NCBI GenBank assembly: GCA_963848085.1
Contig: CAWKCE010000003.1
Coordinates: 1,116,001 to 1,180,000, forward strand
Source of the DNA: CAWKCE01 sp032127035
GTDB taxonomy: Bacteria; Actinomycetota; Actinomycetes; JAHEKZ01
Reading direction: 5' to 3'
Length of the DNA stretch: 64,000 bases
The translations under genes were made by a program, and so were the position numbers. Positions 34,072 to 42,974 of the stretch are shown here, one piece after another. The notes below the pieces were generated by a model. It was not told the DNA's origin. It searched no databases and saw only the letters and a program-made list of their open reading frames with translations. Position 1 is the first letter of the stretch; each line of letters starts with the position of its first letter.

Positions 34072-34591
34072 GGCGGCGGGCGCGCACCACGTCATTGGGC
34101 TGCTTCGGCACGCCAAGTCGGCCTATCCGGCCGGCGTTGCAGACGCCCGTCGGCCGCTCTCCGAGCGCGGGAGCCGTGACGCCCCGGCCGCAGGTCGGTT
34201 GGTGGCCGAGCGGATCGGCGTTCCCGACCTGGTGCTGGTGTCGACGGCCACCCGGACCCAGCAGACCTGGCAGGCCGCCGAGGGAGCGTTTGCCCACCCA
34301 CCGCACCACCAGGCCGAGCACCTGATCTACGACGCCTCCGTCGACGACCTGCTTCTGCTGATCCGATCCCTGGCCGAGTCGTTGGGGTCGGTGGTCCTCG
34401 TCGGTCACAACCCAGGTCTGGAGGAGGCCGCGTTCGCCCTGTCCGGCGACCGCAGCGACCCGGACGCCGTGCGCGCGATGAGCCAGAAGTTCCCGACCAG
34501 CGCGCTCGCCGTACTCTCGGTCGAGCGGCCTTGGGCGCACGTCGTCCCCGGTTCGGCCCGCCTCGAGACCTTTGACGTCGCCCGGGGCTGA
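34055..34591 (+). CDS. SixA-like histidine phosphatase
   Basis: The 178-residue protein is a histidine phosphatase of the small SixA type, with catalytic LLRHAKS near residue 16, the ARRPLSERGSRDA segment and the second His in VLVGHNPGLEE near 115. The family removes phosphate from phosphohistidine or small phosphoesters. The start overlaps the fabI end by 17 bases, suggesting co-expression with fatty acid synthesis genes. The substrate is unknown. Confidence 0.88.
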   Translation: MPSAAEAAGAHHVIGLLRHAKSAYPAGVADARRPLSERGSRDAPAAGRLVAERIGVPDLVLVSTATRTQQTWQAAEGAFAHPPHHQAEHLIYDASVDDLLLLIRSLAESLGSVVLVGHNPGLEEAAFALSGDRSDPDAVRAMSQKFPTSALAVLSVERPWAHVVPGSARLETFDVARG

Positions 34592-34621
34592 GGGCCGCCC
34601 GCACGGCTTGGTGCCGCTAGC

Positions 34622-34627
34622 TATCGT
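34622..34627 (+). promoter_or_regulatory. Possible -10 element of the cyclase/ATPase gene
   Basis: TATCGT lies 51 bases before the GTG at 34679, with CGGAGGCGG as ribosome-binding sequence. This is the best promoter candidate in the 87-base gap. Confidence 0.35.
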
Positions 34628-34678
34628 TGTCCACATCATCTCGTTCGGTTGGCGGGGGCTGAGCACGGAGGCGGATGC

Positions 34679-37600
34679 GTGACCACCTGCGCCCACTGCG
34701 CGACGGATGTCCCGGCGGAGGCCAAGTTCTGCCAGGAGTGCGGCACGCCGGTCGCTCCGCGGACCTGCGCGGCCTGCGGGGCGAGCGCCGCGCAGGGTGG
34801 GCGCTTCTGCAACGAGTGCGGATCGGCCCTGGCCGGATCGATTCCGCAGGCCCCTGCGACCCCGGCGACCCCGGTCTCCGAGCGCCGGGTCGCCTCGGTC
34901 TTGTTCGCCGACCTGGTCGGCTTCACTCCGTTGTCGGAGTCCCGGGACGCCGAGGACGTCCGTGAGCTGCTGTCCCAGTACTTCGAGCAGTGCCGGACAG
35001 TCATCGGCCGATACGGCGGGACGGTCGAGAAGTTCATCGGTGATGCTGTCATGGCGGTGTGGGGTGTGCCGGTCGCTCGTGAGGATGACGCCGAACGGGC
35101 GGTTCGTGCCGGTCTCGAGCTCGCGCAGGAGACAGCCGTGATGGGGGAGGACGTGGGTGCGCCCGGGCTGGCCATGCGGGTGGGCGTTGTCACCGGTGAG
35201 GTCGCCGTCACCATCGGTGCCACCGCGGAGGGGATGGTCGCCGGCGACGCGGTCAACACCGCCGCCCGAGTGCAGGCTGCTGCCGAGCCGGGGGAGGTCT
35301 GGGTCGACGCTGCCACGCGGTCGCTGACGGCCGCTGCGATCGCCTACCAGGACGTGGGTGAGCACCGGTTGAAGGGCAAGGCGGAGCCGGTGGCCCTGTC
35401 CTGCGCCCGAACCGTCGTCGCCGAGCTCGGCGGAGGCCAGCGCGTCGACGGGTTGGAGGCGCCGCTCACCGGCCGGGACCGCGAGCTTCGTCTGCTCAAG
35501 GAGCTGTTCCACTCCACCCAGGAGTCGATGCGACCCCGCCTGGTCGTGGTTGACGGCGACCCGGGTGTCGGGAAGTCGCGTCTGCTCTGGGAGTTCGAGA
35601 AGTACTGCGACGGACTGTCCGCGACCATCCGGTGGCACCGGGGGCGCTGTCTCTCCTACGGCGACGGAGTGGCGTTCTGGGCCTTGGCCGAGGCGGTACG
35701 GACTCGGCTCGGCCTCACCGAGCAGGACACCGGAGACATGGTGACGGCGCGTCTGGAAGAGGCGCTGACGGAGTACGTCACTGACAGCGAGGAACGGGAC
35801 TGGCTCCGCCCTCGCATGGCCGCGCTGGTCAGCGCGGGAAGCCCTGGCGGCTTTGCCCGCCCCGACCTGTTCGCCGCGTGGACCTCGTTCCTGGAGCGGC
35901 TCAGCGAGGGCGGAAACGCGGTCGTCCTCGTCCTCGACGACGCGCAGTACGCCGACGATGGCCTCCTGGACTTCCTCGACCACCTGCTCGGCGCCGCGGC
36001 CGCCCCCATCTTCGTGGTGGCGCTCGCCCGGCCGGAGCTGCTGGAGCACCGTCCACAGCTCGGTGGTCGTCGGGCGACGGTGGTGCGTCTTGACCCGCTG
36101 GACGACCCGGCGATGTCGCGCCTGGTAGACGCGTTGGTCGTCGGACTGCCCGAGGACGCGCGAGCGGCACTCGTCGCCCGGGCCGAGGGTGTGCCGCTGT
36201 TCGCAGTGGAGACGGTCCGGGCACTGATCGACCGCGACGCCGTCGTTCCCCGCGGTGGCCAGTACGTACTCGCCGAAGACGTGACGCTCGACCTCGACGC
36301 GGTCGGTGCCCCGGCGTCGCTTCAGGCACTGGTTGCGGCGCGTCTCGACGCGCTGACTCCGGAGGAGAGGCGCGCGGTGGCTGACGCGAGCGTGCTCGGG
36401 TTGTCCTTCACCGAGGAAGGTCTGGCCGCCGTCAATCCGGACGTGGCGGACCTGCCCGGCACTCTTGCTGCCCTGCAGCGCAAGGAGATCTTTGCCCTTC
36501 AGCAGGACCGCTTCTCCGCCGAGCGGGGTCAGTACCGGTTCATGCAGTCGGTGGTGCGCCAGGTTGCCTACGCCACGTTGTCGAGGCGGGACCGCAAGCA
36601 GCGGCATCTGGCGGCCGCCAACCACCTCGCGGCGCAGTCCGACCCGCGCGGTGACCTGGCGGTGGTGATCGCGCAGCACCTGCTGGACGCCGTCGATGTG
36701 TCGCGGGACGACGAGCCGGACATCGCCGAGCTTCGGGGTAGGGCGGTCGGGCTCCTGGAGCGCGGTGCCGAGCGGGCGACGGCACTGGGGTCCCCGGCGG
36801 AGGCAGGGCGGCTGTACGTGGCCGCGCTCGAGCGGACGGAGCTGCCCGAAGAACGCGCCCGGCTGCACCTTGCCGTGGCGGAGGCGGCCATGGGGGCCGG
36901 CGACTACAAGGGTGCGGTGCACCAGGCTCGGACGGCCATGGAGGTCTTCGATGCGCAGGGGCTCCCCGTGGAGGCCGGAATCGCGGCCGGGCGCCTGTGC
37001 CAGTGCCTCGACCTCCTGGGCGAACCGGACCAGATCATCGAGATCGCCGAGCCAAGGTGGCGGAGCCTCGACGGGTCACCGGGAGCGGAGTGGGCGCTGC
37101 TGCGGATGGCGCGACCGCTGGCCAACGCCCACCTGTCGCCGCACCAGGGCTTCGCCCACGGAGACCTCGAGACCGGGTCGCGGTACCTGGAACGCCGCCT
37201 GCTCCTCGCCGAGTCGTTGGGCGACGCGGAGGAGCTGGCCGGGGCGATGATCGGACTGGGGTCCCGCTACCAGGCCATTGGGGCGCCGGCAGCCGCTCGC
37301 GGACTCACCGAGATGGCAGCGGACATCGCCCGAGTGCATGACCTGCCCGCAATCCTGGCGAACGCTCTGGTCAACGTCGGCACCCTGGAGATGAGCCGGG
37401 ACCTGGCCTCCGCGTTGGATACGTTTGCGGAGGCACTCGCGGTTGCGCGCCGGTCAGGAGTGTCCGGCATCGTCGACTTCTCCTTTGGAAACTTCGCGTG
37501 TCTGCTCTGGAACGCCGGCCGGCTCACCGAAGCGCAGTCGGTCCTCGACGAGGCGCAGGAGGTCGTCCACCTTCCGACCGTCCGGCTCCTCCTGGCCTGG

Positions 37601-38221
37601 GTCGAGTCGGGTCTGGCCGACGCCACCGGGGGCGAGCTGCCGGCGCCGCCTGCCCCGGATGCCTCCGGACAGTCCTGGGACCTGGCCGCGCGGGGCTGCC
37701 TCAATGTGCAAAGCCGCCTGATGTCGGGTGATGCTGACGGTGCCGCCGAGCTGGTCGAGTCGGCGCTGCAGTACACCCTTGCCTCCGGGGGCCTGGACGA
37801 CGACTTCATGAACTTCTGGCCGCCATTGGTGCGCGCTGCAGTCGCGGCCGGACAGCCGGAGCTCGCCGAGCGCCTCCTCGAGCCGGTGACGAGCGCGCCA
37901 CCGGGCATCCTCTCGCCCGCAGTGGCGGCCCACCTGCTGCACCTGCGCGGGCTGGTTGCCGCCCTGCATGAGGACGGACGGGAGTCCGTCGAGTCCGACC
38001 TGCGTGCGGGGGTGCAGGCGCTCGCCGACTTCGGCGCGGCCGGCTGGAGCGCCCGCGCGGAAGAGGACTTGGGGCGTTGGCTGCTCGATCAGGGTCGCCT
38101 CGACGAAGCGGAGGTGGCGCTGGACCACGCGTCGGAGGTGTACCGGCAGATCGGAGCCGACGGGTGGCTCGCCCGGCTCGAGGCCGCTCGGTCGGTCCGC
38201 GTCGGTCAGCTCGCGGACTGA
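34679..38221 (+). CDS. Multidomain regulator: double zinc ribbon, class III cyclase, AAA-type ATPase, TPR
   Basis: The 1180-residue cytosolic protein starts with two CxxC-CxxC zinc ribbons (Cys4/7/18/21 and 30/33/44/47). A class III nucleotide cyclase domain follows with intact metal Asp78 and Asp122, substrate residues Lys118 and Asp190, and Asn193 and Arg197 for the transition state, so adenylate cyclase activity is predicted. Next come an AAA/STAND-type ATPase (Walker A GDPGVGKS at 293-300, Walker B near 420) and about 450 residues of helical TPR-like repeats. Such proteins are thought to link a protein-binding signal to cAMP output. The GTG was chosen over an upstream TTG because it follows GGAGG. 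Confidence 0.9.
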   Translation: MTTCAHCATDVPAEAKFCQECGTPVAPRTCAACGASAAQGGRFCNECGSALAGSIPQAPATPATPVSERRVASVLFADLVGFTPLSESRDAEDVRELLSQYFEQCRTVIGRYGGTVEKFIGDAVMAVWGVPVAREDDAERAVRAGLELAQETAVMGEDVGAPGLAMRVGVVTGEVAVTIGATAEGMVAGDAVNTAARVQAAAEPGEVWVDAATRSLTAAAIAYQDVGEHRLKGKAEPVALSCARTVVAELGGGQRVDGLEAPLTGRDRELRLLKELFHSTQESMRPRLVVVDGDPGVGKSRLLWEFEKYCDGLSATIRWHRGRCLSYGDGVAFWALAEAVRTRLGLTEQDTGDMVTARLEEALTEYVTDSEERDWLRPRMAALVSAGSPGGFARPDLFAAWTSFLERLSEGGNAVVLVLDDAQYADDGLLDFLDHLLGAAAAPIFVVALARPELLEHRPQLGGRRATVVRLDPLDDPAMSRLVDALVVGLPEDARAALVARAEGVPLFAVETVRALIDRDAVVPRGGQYVLAEDVTLDLDAVGAPASLQALVAARLDALTPEERRAVADASVLGLSFTEEGLAAVNPDVADLPGTLAALQRKEIFALQQDRFSAERGQYRFMQSVVRQVAYATLSRRDRKQRHLAAANHLAAQSDPRGDLAVVIAQHLLDAVDVSRDDEPDIAELRGRAVGLLERGAERATALGSPAEAGRLYVAALERTELPEERARLHLAVAEAAMGAGDYKGAVHQARTAMEVFDAQGLPVEAGIAAGRLCQCLDLLGEPDQIIEIAEPRWRSLDGSPGAEWALLRMARPLANAHLSPHQGFAHGDLETGSRYLERRLLLAESLGDAEELAGAMIGLGSRYQAIGAPAAARGLTEMAADIARVHDLPAILANALVNVGTLEMSRDLASALDTFAEALAVARRSGVSGIVDFSFGNFACLLWNAGRLTEAQSVLDEAQEVVHLPTVRLLLAWVESGLADATGGELPAPPAPDASGQSWDLAARGCLNVQSRLMSGDADGAAELVESALQYTLASGGLDDDFMNFWPPLVRAAVAAGQPELAERLLEPVTSAPPGILSPAVAAHLLHLRGLVAALHEDGRESVESDLRAGVQALADFGAAGWSARAEEDLGRWLLDQGRLDEAEVALDHASEVYRQIGADGWLARLEAARSVRVGQLAD

Positions 38222-38222
38222 G

Positions 38223-39473
38223 TCAGCCGAGCAGCGAGTCGCCGGTCTCGGCGTCGGCCGCCTCGATCTCCTCCCGCGTCACACCAAGCAGGAACAGCAC
38301 CGCGTCCAGGTACGGGACCGTGACCGACATGTCGGCCGCCTCCCTCAGGACCGGCTTGCCGTTGAAGGCGATGCCCAACCCGGCGCGCGCCAGCATGTCG
38401 AGGTCGTTGGCGCCGTCTCCGATGGCCACGGTCTGGGCGAGCGGAACGCCGGCAGCGGCGGCGAAGCGCTCCAGAGCCGCCGCCTTCTCGGCGCGGTCCA
38501 CGACCACTCCGGAGACCTCTCCGGTCAGCCGTCCGTCACGGACCTCGAGCAGGTTGGCCTGGCTGTAGTCGAGCCCGAGCTCGGCGGCCAGCGGGTCGGT
38601 GATCTGGCTGAATCCGCCGCTCACGATCGCCACCCGATAACCGAGGCGCTTGAGGGTGCGCACCAGAGTGCGCGCCCCCGGGGCGAGCTGGACGGAGCGC
38701 CGCACCTCCGACAGGACCGACTCCGGCAGTCCCGCCAGGAGCTTCACCCGGCGGCGGAGGGACTCCTCGAAGTCGAGGTCGCCAGCCATCGCGGACCTCG
38801 TCACCTCAGCGACCTCGTCCTCGCAGCCGGCCCGCCGGGCGAGCATCTCGATGACCTCGCCTTGGATCAGGGTCGAGTCCACGTCAAGGACCACCAGACG
38901 TTTTGCCCGCCGGTGCAGCCCCGCAGGCTGGACCGCAACGTCCACGCCGAGCCGGACTGCCTCCTCCGAGAGCAGCACCCGGAGCCGGTCGGGGCTCGCG
39001 CGCGACACCATGAGCTCGATCGCGGTCACCGGATAGGAGGCGAGCCGGTCGATGCGTTCGATGTTCCCCCCGACCGACGCAATACAGCCGGCCATGGCAG
39101 CCACTGCAGCCGGCGCCAACGGTGCCCCGAGGAGGGTGACGTGAAGTCTCGCGGCAGGCGCGGGAGCTGCGGCCCCGCCGGGTATGCCCCCCGGAGAGGT
39201 TGCCAGTTCCATGCCCATCGACTCCATGGGTTCGCGGGCGGCCCGCTCGATACCGCTGAGGTCGACCGAAGAGCCGTGCCCCGCCGCCACGAGGACACCC
39301 AGGATGAGCTGGCCCCGGATCACGACCTGCTCGATGTCGACGACGACCAGTGGGTGCCGGGCGAGGGCTTCGAACAGCGCTTGCGTGACGCCCGGGTGGT
39401 CGCGACCGGTGACGGTGAGCAACAGGCTCTCTCCGACCGCGCTGACCTCCGTGGGAGGCGGGTCCTGGCTCAT
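38223..39473 (-). CDS. serB: Phosphoserine phosphatase SerB with two ACT domains
   Basis: The 416-residue enzyme dephosphorylates phosphoserine in serine synthesis. Two ACT-like regulatory domains (about residues 15-90 and 108-180) precede a HAD phosphatase core with the nucleophile motif VVLDVDSTLIQGE, VSGGFSQITDPLA and the metal-binding GDGANDLDMLA. This architecture matches mycobacterial SerB2. A TAGCGT hexamer lies nine bases before the ATG. Confidence 0.95.
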   Translation of the reverse strand: MSQDPPPTEVSAVGESLLLTVTGRDHPGVTQALFEALARHPLVVVDIEQVVIRGQLILGVLVAAGHGSSVDLSGIERAAREPMESMGMELATSPGGIPGGAAAPAPAARLHVTLLGAPLAPAAVAAMAGCIASVGGNIERIDRLASYPVTAIELMVSRASPDRLRVLLSEEAVRLGVDVAVQPAGLHRRAKRLVVLDVDSTLIQGEVIEMLARRAGCEDEVAEVTRSAMAGDLDFEESLRRRVKLLAGLPESVLSEVRRSVQLAPGARTLVRTLKRLGYRVAIVSGGFSQITDPLAAELGLDYSQANLLEVRDGRLTGEVSGVVVDRAEKAAALERFAAAAGVPLAQTVAIGDGANDLDMLARAGLGIAFNGKPVLREAADMSVTVPYLDAVLFLLGVTREEIEAADAETGDSLLG

Positions 39474-39482
39474 CGCGCGGTC

Positions 39483-39488
39483 ACGCTA
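39483..39488 (-). promoter_or_regulatory. Possible -10 element of serB
   Basis: On the minus strand TAGCGT ends nine bases before the serB ATG, inside the end of the upstream gene. No ribosome-binding site is evident. Confidence 0.4.
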
Positions 39489-40274
39489 CCCGGGCAGCTG
39501 GGCGTGCGGAGCCAGCAGGCCGGCGTTCCAGGCCGCCGCCCCGGCCTCCTGGAGCTGCCCGTCAAGCACGTGCAGGACGTCGGCTCGACGCTCGCGCTCC
39601 GCACCGGTCACGGCGCCGCCGTCGTCCTCCCGCGCCAGGGCGACCACCTGCTGGAGCTGGACGGCGCGGTCGAGGAGGTCGCTGGCGTTCGGTGGATGCC
39701 CGGGCGGAAGCACGTGACTCGGTGCCGGAGTGCGCTGTGAGCGCACCAGCTCGCGGACACCGGGGCGGGGGCGGGCGACGTCCAACCGCTGCAGCTCGTC
39801 GATGGCATCCTGGAAGGCGGACACCAGCAGGCGCGCTGCCGAGGACAGGTTGGCCGGAGCCCAGGCCCGTACGGCGACTTCGTAGGTATGCCACGTGACC
39901 GAGGTCACCGTGTCCCCGTCGGGCCCGTGCCGGGTCATCGTAGGCAGCCAACCAAGTGCGGGGCCAGAGACGGCGACCGCGGCGCCGCCCGCGGCGACCG
40001 CCGCCTGGTTGAAGAAGCTCGGACCGGGCAGCTCGGCGATCCGGCCCGGCGCTGCTGGCGCGAAGCGCACGCCGCCCGTCCCCAGCTCGCCGATCACCGC
40101 CAACGCCTCCGCCAGCGGAATCGGCTCCACTCGGCCGGGGAGGTAGGCAACGTCGTGGAAGACGTCGTCGCCCACGATGCCCTCGACCGCGTCGGCCGGT
40201 GAGATCCGGCCGAGAAGAAGAGCGGTCGCCCACGCGGCGAACCGGGCGGTTCGGTCGCCGGAGGCAGTGAGCAC
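39486..40274 (-). CDS. Conserved actinobacterial hypothetical protein
   Basis: The 262-residue protein is not recognised as an enzyme. It has no signal peptide or transmembrane helix; the N-terminal half is mixed (GRISPADAVEGIVGDDVFH, then LAVIGELGTGG and FAPAAPGRIAELPGPSFFN), and the C-terminal part is helical and Arg/Leu-rich. The reading frame is supported by high-GC codon use and a leaderless promoter, TAGGGT six bases before the GTG. It lies between serB and a divergent ABC ATPase, an arrangement that seems conserved, but no function can be proposed. Confidence 0.8.
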   Translation of the reverse strand: MLTASGDRTARFAAWATALLLGRISPADAVEGIVGDDVFHDVAYLPGRVEPIPLAEALAVIGELGTGGVRFAPAAPGRIAELPGPSFFNQAAVAAGGAAVAVSGPALGWLPTMTRHGPDGDTVTSVTWHTYEVAVRAWAPANLSSAARLLVSAFQDAIDELQRLDVARPRPGVRELVRSQRTPAPSHVLPPGHPPNASDLLDRAVQLQQVVALAREDDGGAVTGAERERRADVLHVLDGQLQEAGAAAWNAGLLAPHAQLPG

Positions 40275-40280
40275 GGGTCC

Positions 40281-40286
40281 ACCCTA
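40281..40286 (-). promoter_or_regulatory. Leaderless -10 element of the conserved hypothetical gene
   Basis: On the minus strand TAGGGT ends six bases before the GTG at 40274. Confidence 0.55.
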
Positions 40287-40303
40287 GGACGCCCACGGTG
40301 ACG

Positions 40304-40309
40304 TAGGTT
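40304..40309 (+). promoter_or_regulatory. -10 element of the divergent ABC ATPase gene
   Basis: TAGGTT ends eight bases before the GTG at 40318, which favours that codon over the in-frame GTG at 40312. The opposing -10 lies only 17 bases away. Confidence 0.5.
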
Positions 40310-40317
40310 CGGTGTCC

Positions 40318-41118
40318 GTGACGGTCCTGCAGCTCCGCGACGTGAGCGTCGTGAAGGGTCGCAACCGCATTCTCGACGCGGTCAGCTGGACGGTCGACGA
40401 GGGGGAGCGCTGGGTTCTGCTCGGTCCCAACGGCGCCGGCAAGACGACGCTGCTGCAGCTGGCGGCCGCCCGACTCCAACCGACCAGTGGCCAGGTGGAC
40501 CTGCTGGACGAGACGCTCGGCGCCGTCGACGTGTTCGAGCTGCGACCCCGCATCGGGCTGGCCAGCGCCGCGCTGGCCGAGCAGATACCGGACGGCGAGC
40601 GGGTCGCCGACGTCGTCGTGACCGCCTCCTACGCGGTGGTGGGCCGGTGGCGCGAGGCGTACGACCCGCTGGACATGGCCCGGGCGGTTGGCCTGCTGTC
40701 GGCCCTCGGCGCCGGCGGGCTTGCCGAGCGTCGCTTCGGCACGCTGAGCGAGGGTGAGCGGAAGCGGGTCCAGATCGCCCGGGCCCTGATGACCGACCCG
40801 GAGCTGCTCCTGCTGGACGAGCCGGCTGCCGGGCTCGACCTGGGGGGGCGGGAGGACCTGCTCGCCCGGCTGTCGCTGCTCGCGCAGGACCCCGCCAGCC
40901 CCGCGCTGGTCCTGGTCACCCACCACGTCGAGGAGATCCCGACCGGGTTCACGCACGCACTGCTGCTGCGCCAGGGGCAGGTGGTGACGGCCGGCCCGCT
41001 GGCGGAGGTGATCACCCCCGCGTGGCTCACGGCGGCATTCGGGATCCCACTGCTGGTGGACCGGGTCGGCCAGCGGTGGGCGGCCCGCGCCCTGATTCCG
41101 GCTGCCGGACCCCGCTGA
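40318..41118 (+). CDS. ABC transporter ATP-binding protein (stand-alone)
   Basis: The 266-residue ATPase has Walker A GPNGAGKTTLL, a variant signature LSEGERKRVQ, Walker B LLLLDEPAAGLD and the switch His in VTHHVEEIP. No permease or binding-protein gene is adjacent, and there is no TOBE-like C-terminal domain. A mycobacterial gene next to serB2 (Rv3041c) looks equivalent. The role may be transport with unlinked partners or a non-transport ATPase. GTG at 40312 is an alternative start. Confidence 0.88.
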   Translation: MTVLQLRDVSVVKGRNRILDAVSWTVDEGERWVLLGPNGAGKTTLLQLAAARLQPTSGQVDLLDETLGAVDVFELRPRIGLASAALAEQIPDGERVADVVVTASYAVVGRWREAYDPLDMARAVGLLSALGAGGLAERRFGTLSEGERKRVQIARALMTDPELLLLDEPAAGLDLGGREDLLARLSLLAQDPASPALVLVTHHVEEIPTGFTHALLLRQGQVVTAGPLAEVITPAWLTAAFGIPLLVDRVGQRWAARALIPAAGPR

Positions 41119-41122
41119 CATC

Positions 41123-42310
41123 TCACCAGGGCAGCGGAAGCAAGTCGACCACCTGCCCGGCATCGGCTCCTCCGGGCGGCACGACGGCGAGCACGTCGGC
41201 CAGCGCCAGGCCGCGCAGCATTGCCGGCCCGTGGTGCGGCAGGGGCACCGCTCGCCGGGCCTCCAGTCGGGCAGGGACCAGCCGGTGCGCGTCGCGCGGT
41301 GCGCCGACCGTGGTGGCCAGGGCTGAGGTGGCCAGGTCGGGGAGTGCCAGCCGGCGACAGCCGTGGAGCGCCGGTAGCGCCAACGAGGCGAAGGCCACCG
41401 CGGCCGCCAGGGGGTTGCCCGGGAGCCCGACCACCAGTGGGCCGCCCGGGAGTCGGCACAGCATCATCGGGTGTCCAGGCCGAACAGCCACTTGGTCCAC
41501 GACCAGGCGGCCACCCAGTCGCTCCAAGGCCCGGTGGAGCTGGTCGACCGGGCCGCGAGCCGTGCCGCCGGTGGTGACGACGACCGTTGCCGTGGCGGCA
41601 CCAATCGCCGCCACCGTTGCGTCCTCCTGGTCGGGCACCCGGTCGACACCGACCAGCCACCCTCCGGCCGCCGCGACCCACCCCGGGGCCTGCGGGCCGA
41701 GTGCGTCCCGCACCCGGCCGTCTCGGGGCAGGCCGGAGTCGAGCAGCTCGTCGCCGAGGACCAGGACCTGCACGGTGGGCACGGGGTACACCAGCAGCTC
41801 GTCGTGCCCGGCGGCAGCGGCCAGCCCGACCACCGGCGGCGTCACCACGGTCCCGGCCGGCAGGAGCACGTCGCCCGGCCGCGCCTCCTCCCCGGCGGGC
41901 CGAACATCGCGTCCCAGCGCCAGCTCTCCGCTGGCCGCGCGCAGGCCGTCCGTGCCGATGACGCCGTCCTCGCGGCGCAGGACGGCATGGCACCCGGACG
42001 GAGGTTGGGCGCCGGTGGCGATCTGCACCGCCTCGCCCGGCACGAGTGCCCGGAAGCGGCCGCCGGCGAGCACCTCTCCCACGACCTGCCAGGGGGCGTG
42101 CCCCGACACCGCCCAGCCATCCATCGTGGCGGTGTCGAACGGCGGGAGGGCGGCGACTGCCGGCAGGTCCTCGGCGAGCGTCGCGCCCGTGGCACCGGCC
42201 AAGGCGAGGGACACCGCACGGGCCGGGCGACCAGCGGCGTGTGCCGCAGCGCGTGCCAGCGGCCAGGGGGCCTCGACAAGGGGGCCTTGCTCTCCGTCGA
42301 CGGTGGTCAC
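41123..42310 (-). CDS. moeA: Molybdopterin molybdenumtransferase
   Basis: This 395-residue enzyme inserts molybdate into adenylated molybdopterin. Family motifs are the N-terminal LPPFDTATMDGWAV, ATGAQPPSG, the MoCF-binding TTGGTARGPVD and the PGHPMML and GLPGNPLAAAVAF segment. The GTG is preceded by TACGGT at six bases with no ribosome-binding site. It is divergent from mobA, 40 bases away, and close to the nitrate reductase genes that need its product. Confidence 0.95.
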   Translation of the reverse strand: MTTVDGEQGPLVEAPWPLARAAAHAAGRPARAVSLALAGATGATLAEDLPAVAALPPFDTATMDGWAVSGHAPWQVVGEVLAGGRFRALVPGEAVQIATGAQPPSGCHAVLRREDGVIGTDGLRAASGELALGRDVRPAGEEARPGDVLLPAGTVVTPPVVGLAAAAGHDELLVYPVPTVQVLVLGDELLDSGLPRDGRVRDALGPQAPGWVAAAGGWLVGVDRVPDQEDATVAAIGAATATVVVTTGGTARGPVDQLHRALERLGGRLVVDQVAVRPGHPMMLCRLPGGPLVVGLPGNPLAAAVAFASLALPALHGCRRLALPDLATSALATTVGAPRDAHRLVPARLEARRAVPLPHHGPAMLRGLALADVLAVVPPGGADAGQVVDLLPLPW

Positions 42311-42316
42311 GGGGCG

Positions 42317-42322
42317 ACCGTA
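42317..42322 (-). promoter_or_regulatory. Leaderless -10 element of moeA
   Basis: On the minus strand TACGGT ends six bases before the moeA GTG. Confidence 0.55.
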
Positions 42323-42338
42323 GCGACCAACCGACCGC

Positions 42339-42344
42339 TACCGT
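42339..42344 (+). promoter_or_regulatory. Leaderless -10 element of mobA
   Basis: TACCGT ends six bases before the mobA GTG. It mirrors the moeA element, with only 16 bases between the two hexamers. Confidence 0.55.
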
Positions 42345-42350
42345 CATGCG

Positions 42351-42974
42351 GTGTCCACCACTGAAGTCGACGACGCGTCGGCCGTCCTGGCGGCGGTGGT
42401 CCTGGCGGGTGGCGCGGGGCGACGCCTGGGGGGTGCGGACAAACCCGGCCTCGAGGTCGGGGGACGCACGCTGCTGGACCACGTCCTTCTGGCCTGCCCC
42501 GAGCGGGCCGACATCGTCGTGGTGGGACCACCGCGTCCCACCGCGCGCGAGGTGCGGTGGACACGTGAGCAGCCCCCTGGCGGCGGCCCGGTCGCCGGGC
42601 TCGCCGCCGGACTGCGACTCGTGGCGGCACCGGTCGTCCTGGTGCTCGCTGCGGACCTGCCGCTGGTGGGTGCCGCCCTGGCACCACTCCTGCGGGTCGC
42701 CAGCGAAGCCGTCGCCGATGGCCGCGACGGAGCCTGGATCGTCGACGATCAGGGCCAAGGGCAGCCGCTGGTGAGCTGCCTGGCGGTCGCGCCGCTGCGA
42801 GCGGCGATGCCGGCCGAGCCGCGGGACCGCCCGCTCCACCAGGTGCTGGCCCGGTTGCGGCTGGACCGGGTCAACGCGCCAGAGGGAAGCGTCTCCGACG
42901 TGGACACTCCGCAGGACCTGGCCGACATACGACAGGATCTGCACCGACAGCACGGGAAGGACACCCATGAGTGA
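42351..42974 (+). CDS. mobA: Molybdenum cofactor nucleotidyltransferase (MobA-like)
   Basis: The 207-residue NTP-transferase has the nucleotide-binding LAGGAGRRLGGADKP motif near residue 19, the PPGGGPVAGLAAGL loop and the metal-binding AADLPLV Asp near 101. MobA attaches GMP to molybdopterin to make the bis-MGD cofactor of nitrate reductase. The GTG start is leaderless by promoter position. The stop overlaps the following gene by eight bases. Confidence 0.9.
   Translation: MSTTEVDDASAVLAAVVLAGGAGRRLGGADKPGLEVGGRTLLDHVLLACPERADIVVVGPPRPTAREVRWTREQPPGGGPVAGLAAGLRLVAAPVVLVLAADLPLVGAALAPLLRVASEAVADGRDGAWIVDDQGQGQPLVSCLAVAPLRAAMPAEPRDRPLHQVLARLRLDRVNAPEGSVSDVDTPQDLADIRQDLHRQHGKDTHE

Noticed and set aside
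33869..36922. A 1017-codon open frame on the minus strand
   Set aside because: It is antisense to fabI, the SixA-like gene and the cyclase/ATPase gene, has no recognisable domain, and those sense genes have intact motifs.
40318..41118. Molybdate importer ATPase (ModC) next to moeA
   Set aside because: No modA or modB is adjacent and there is no C-terminal TOBE-like domain. The gene order instead matches a stand-alone ATPase next to serB.
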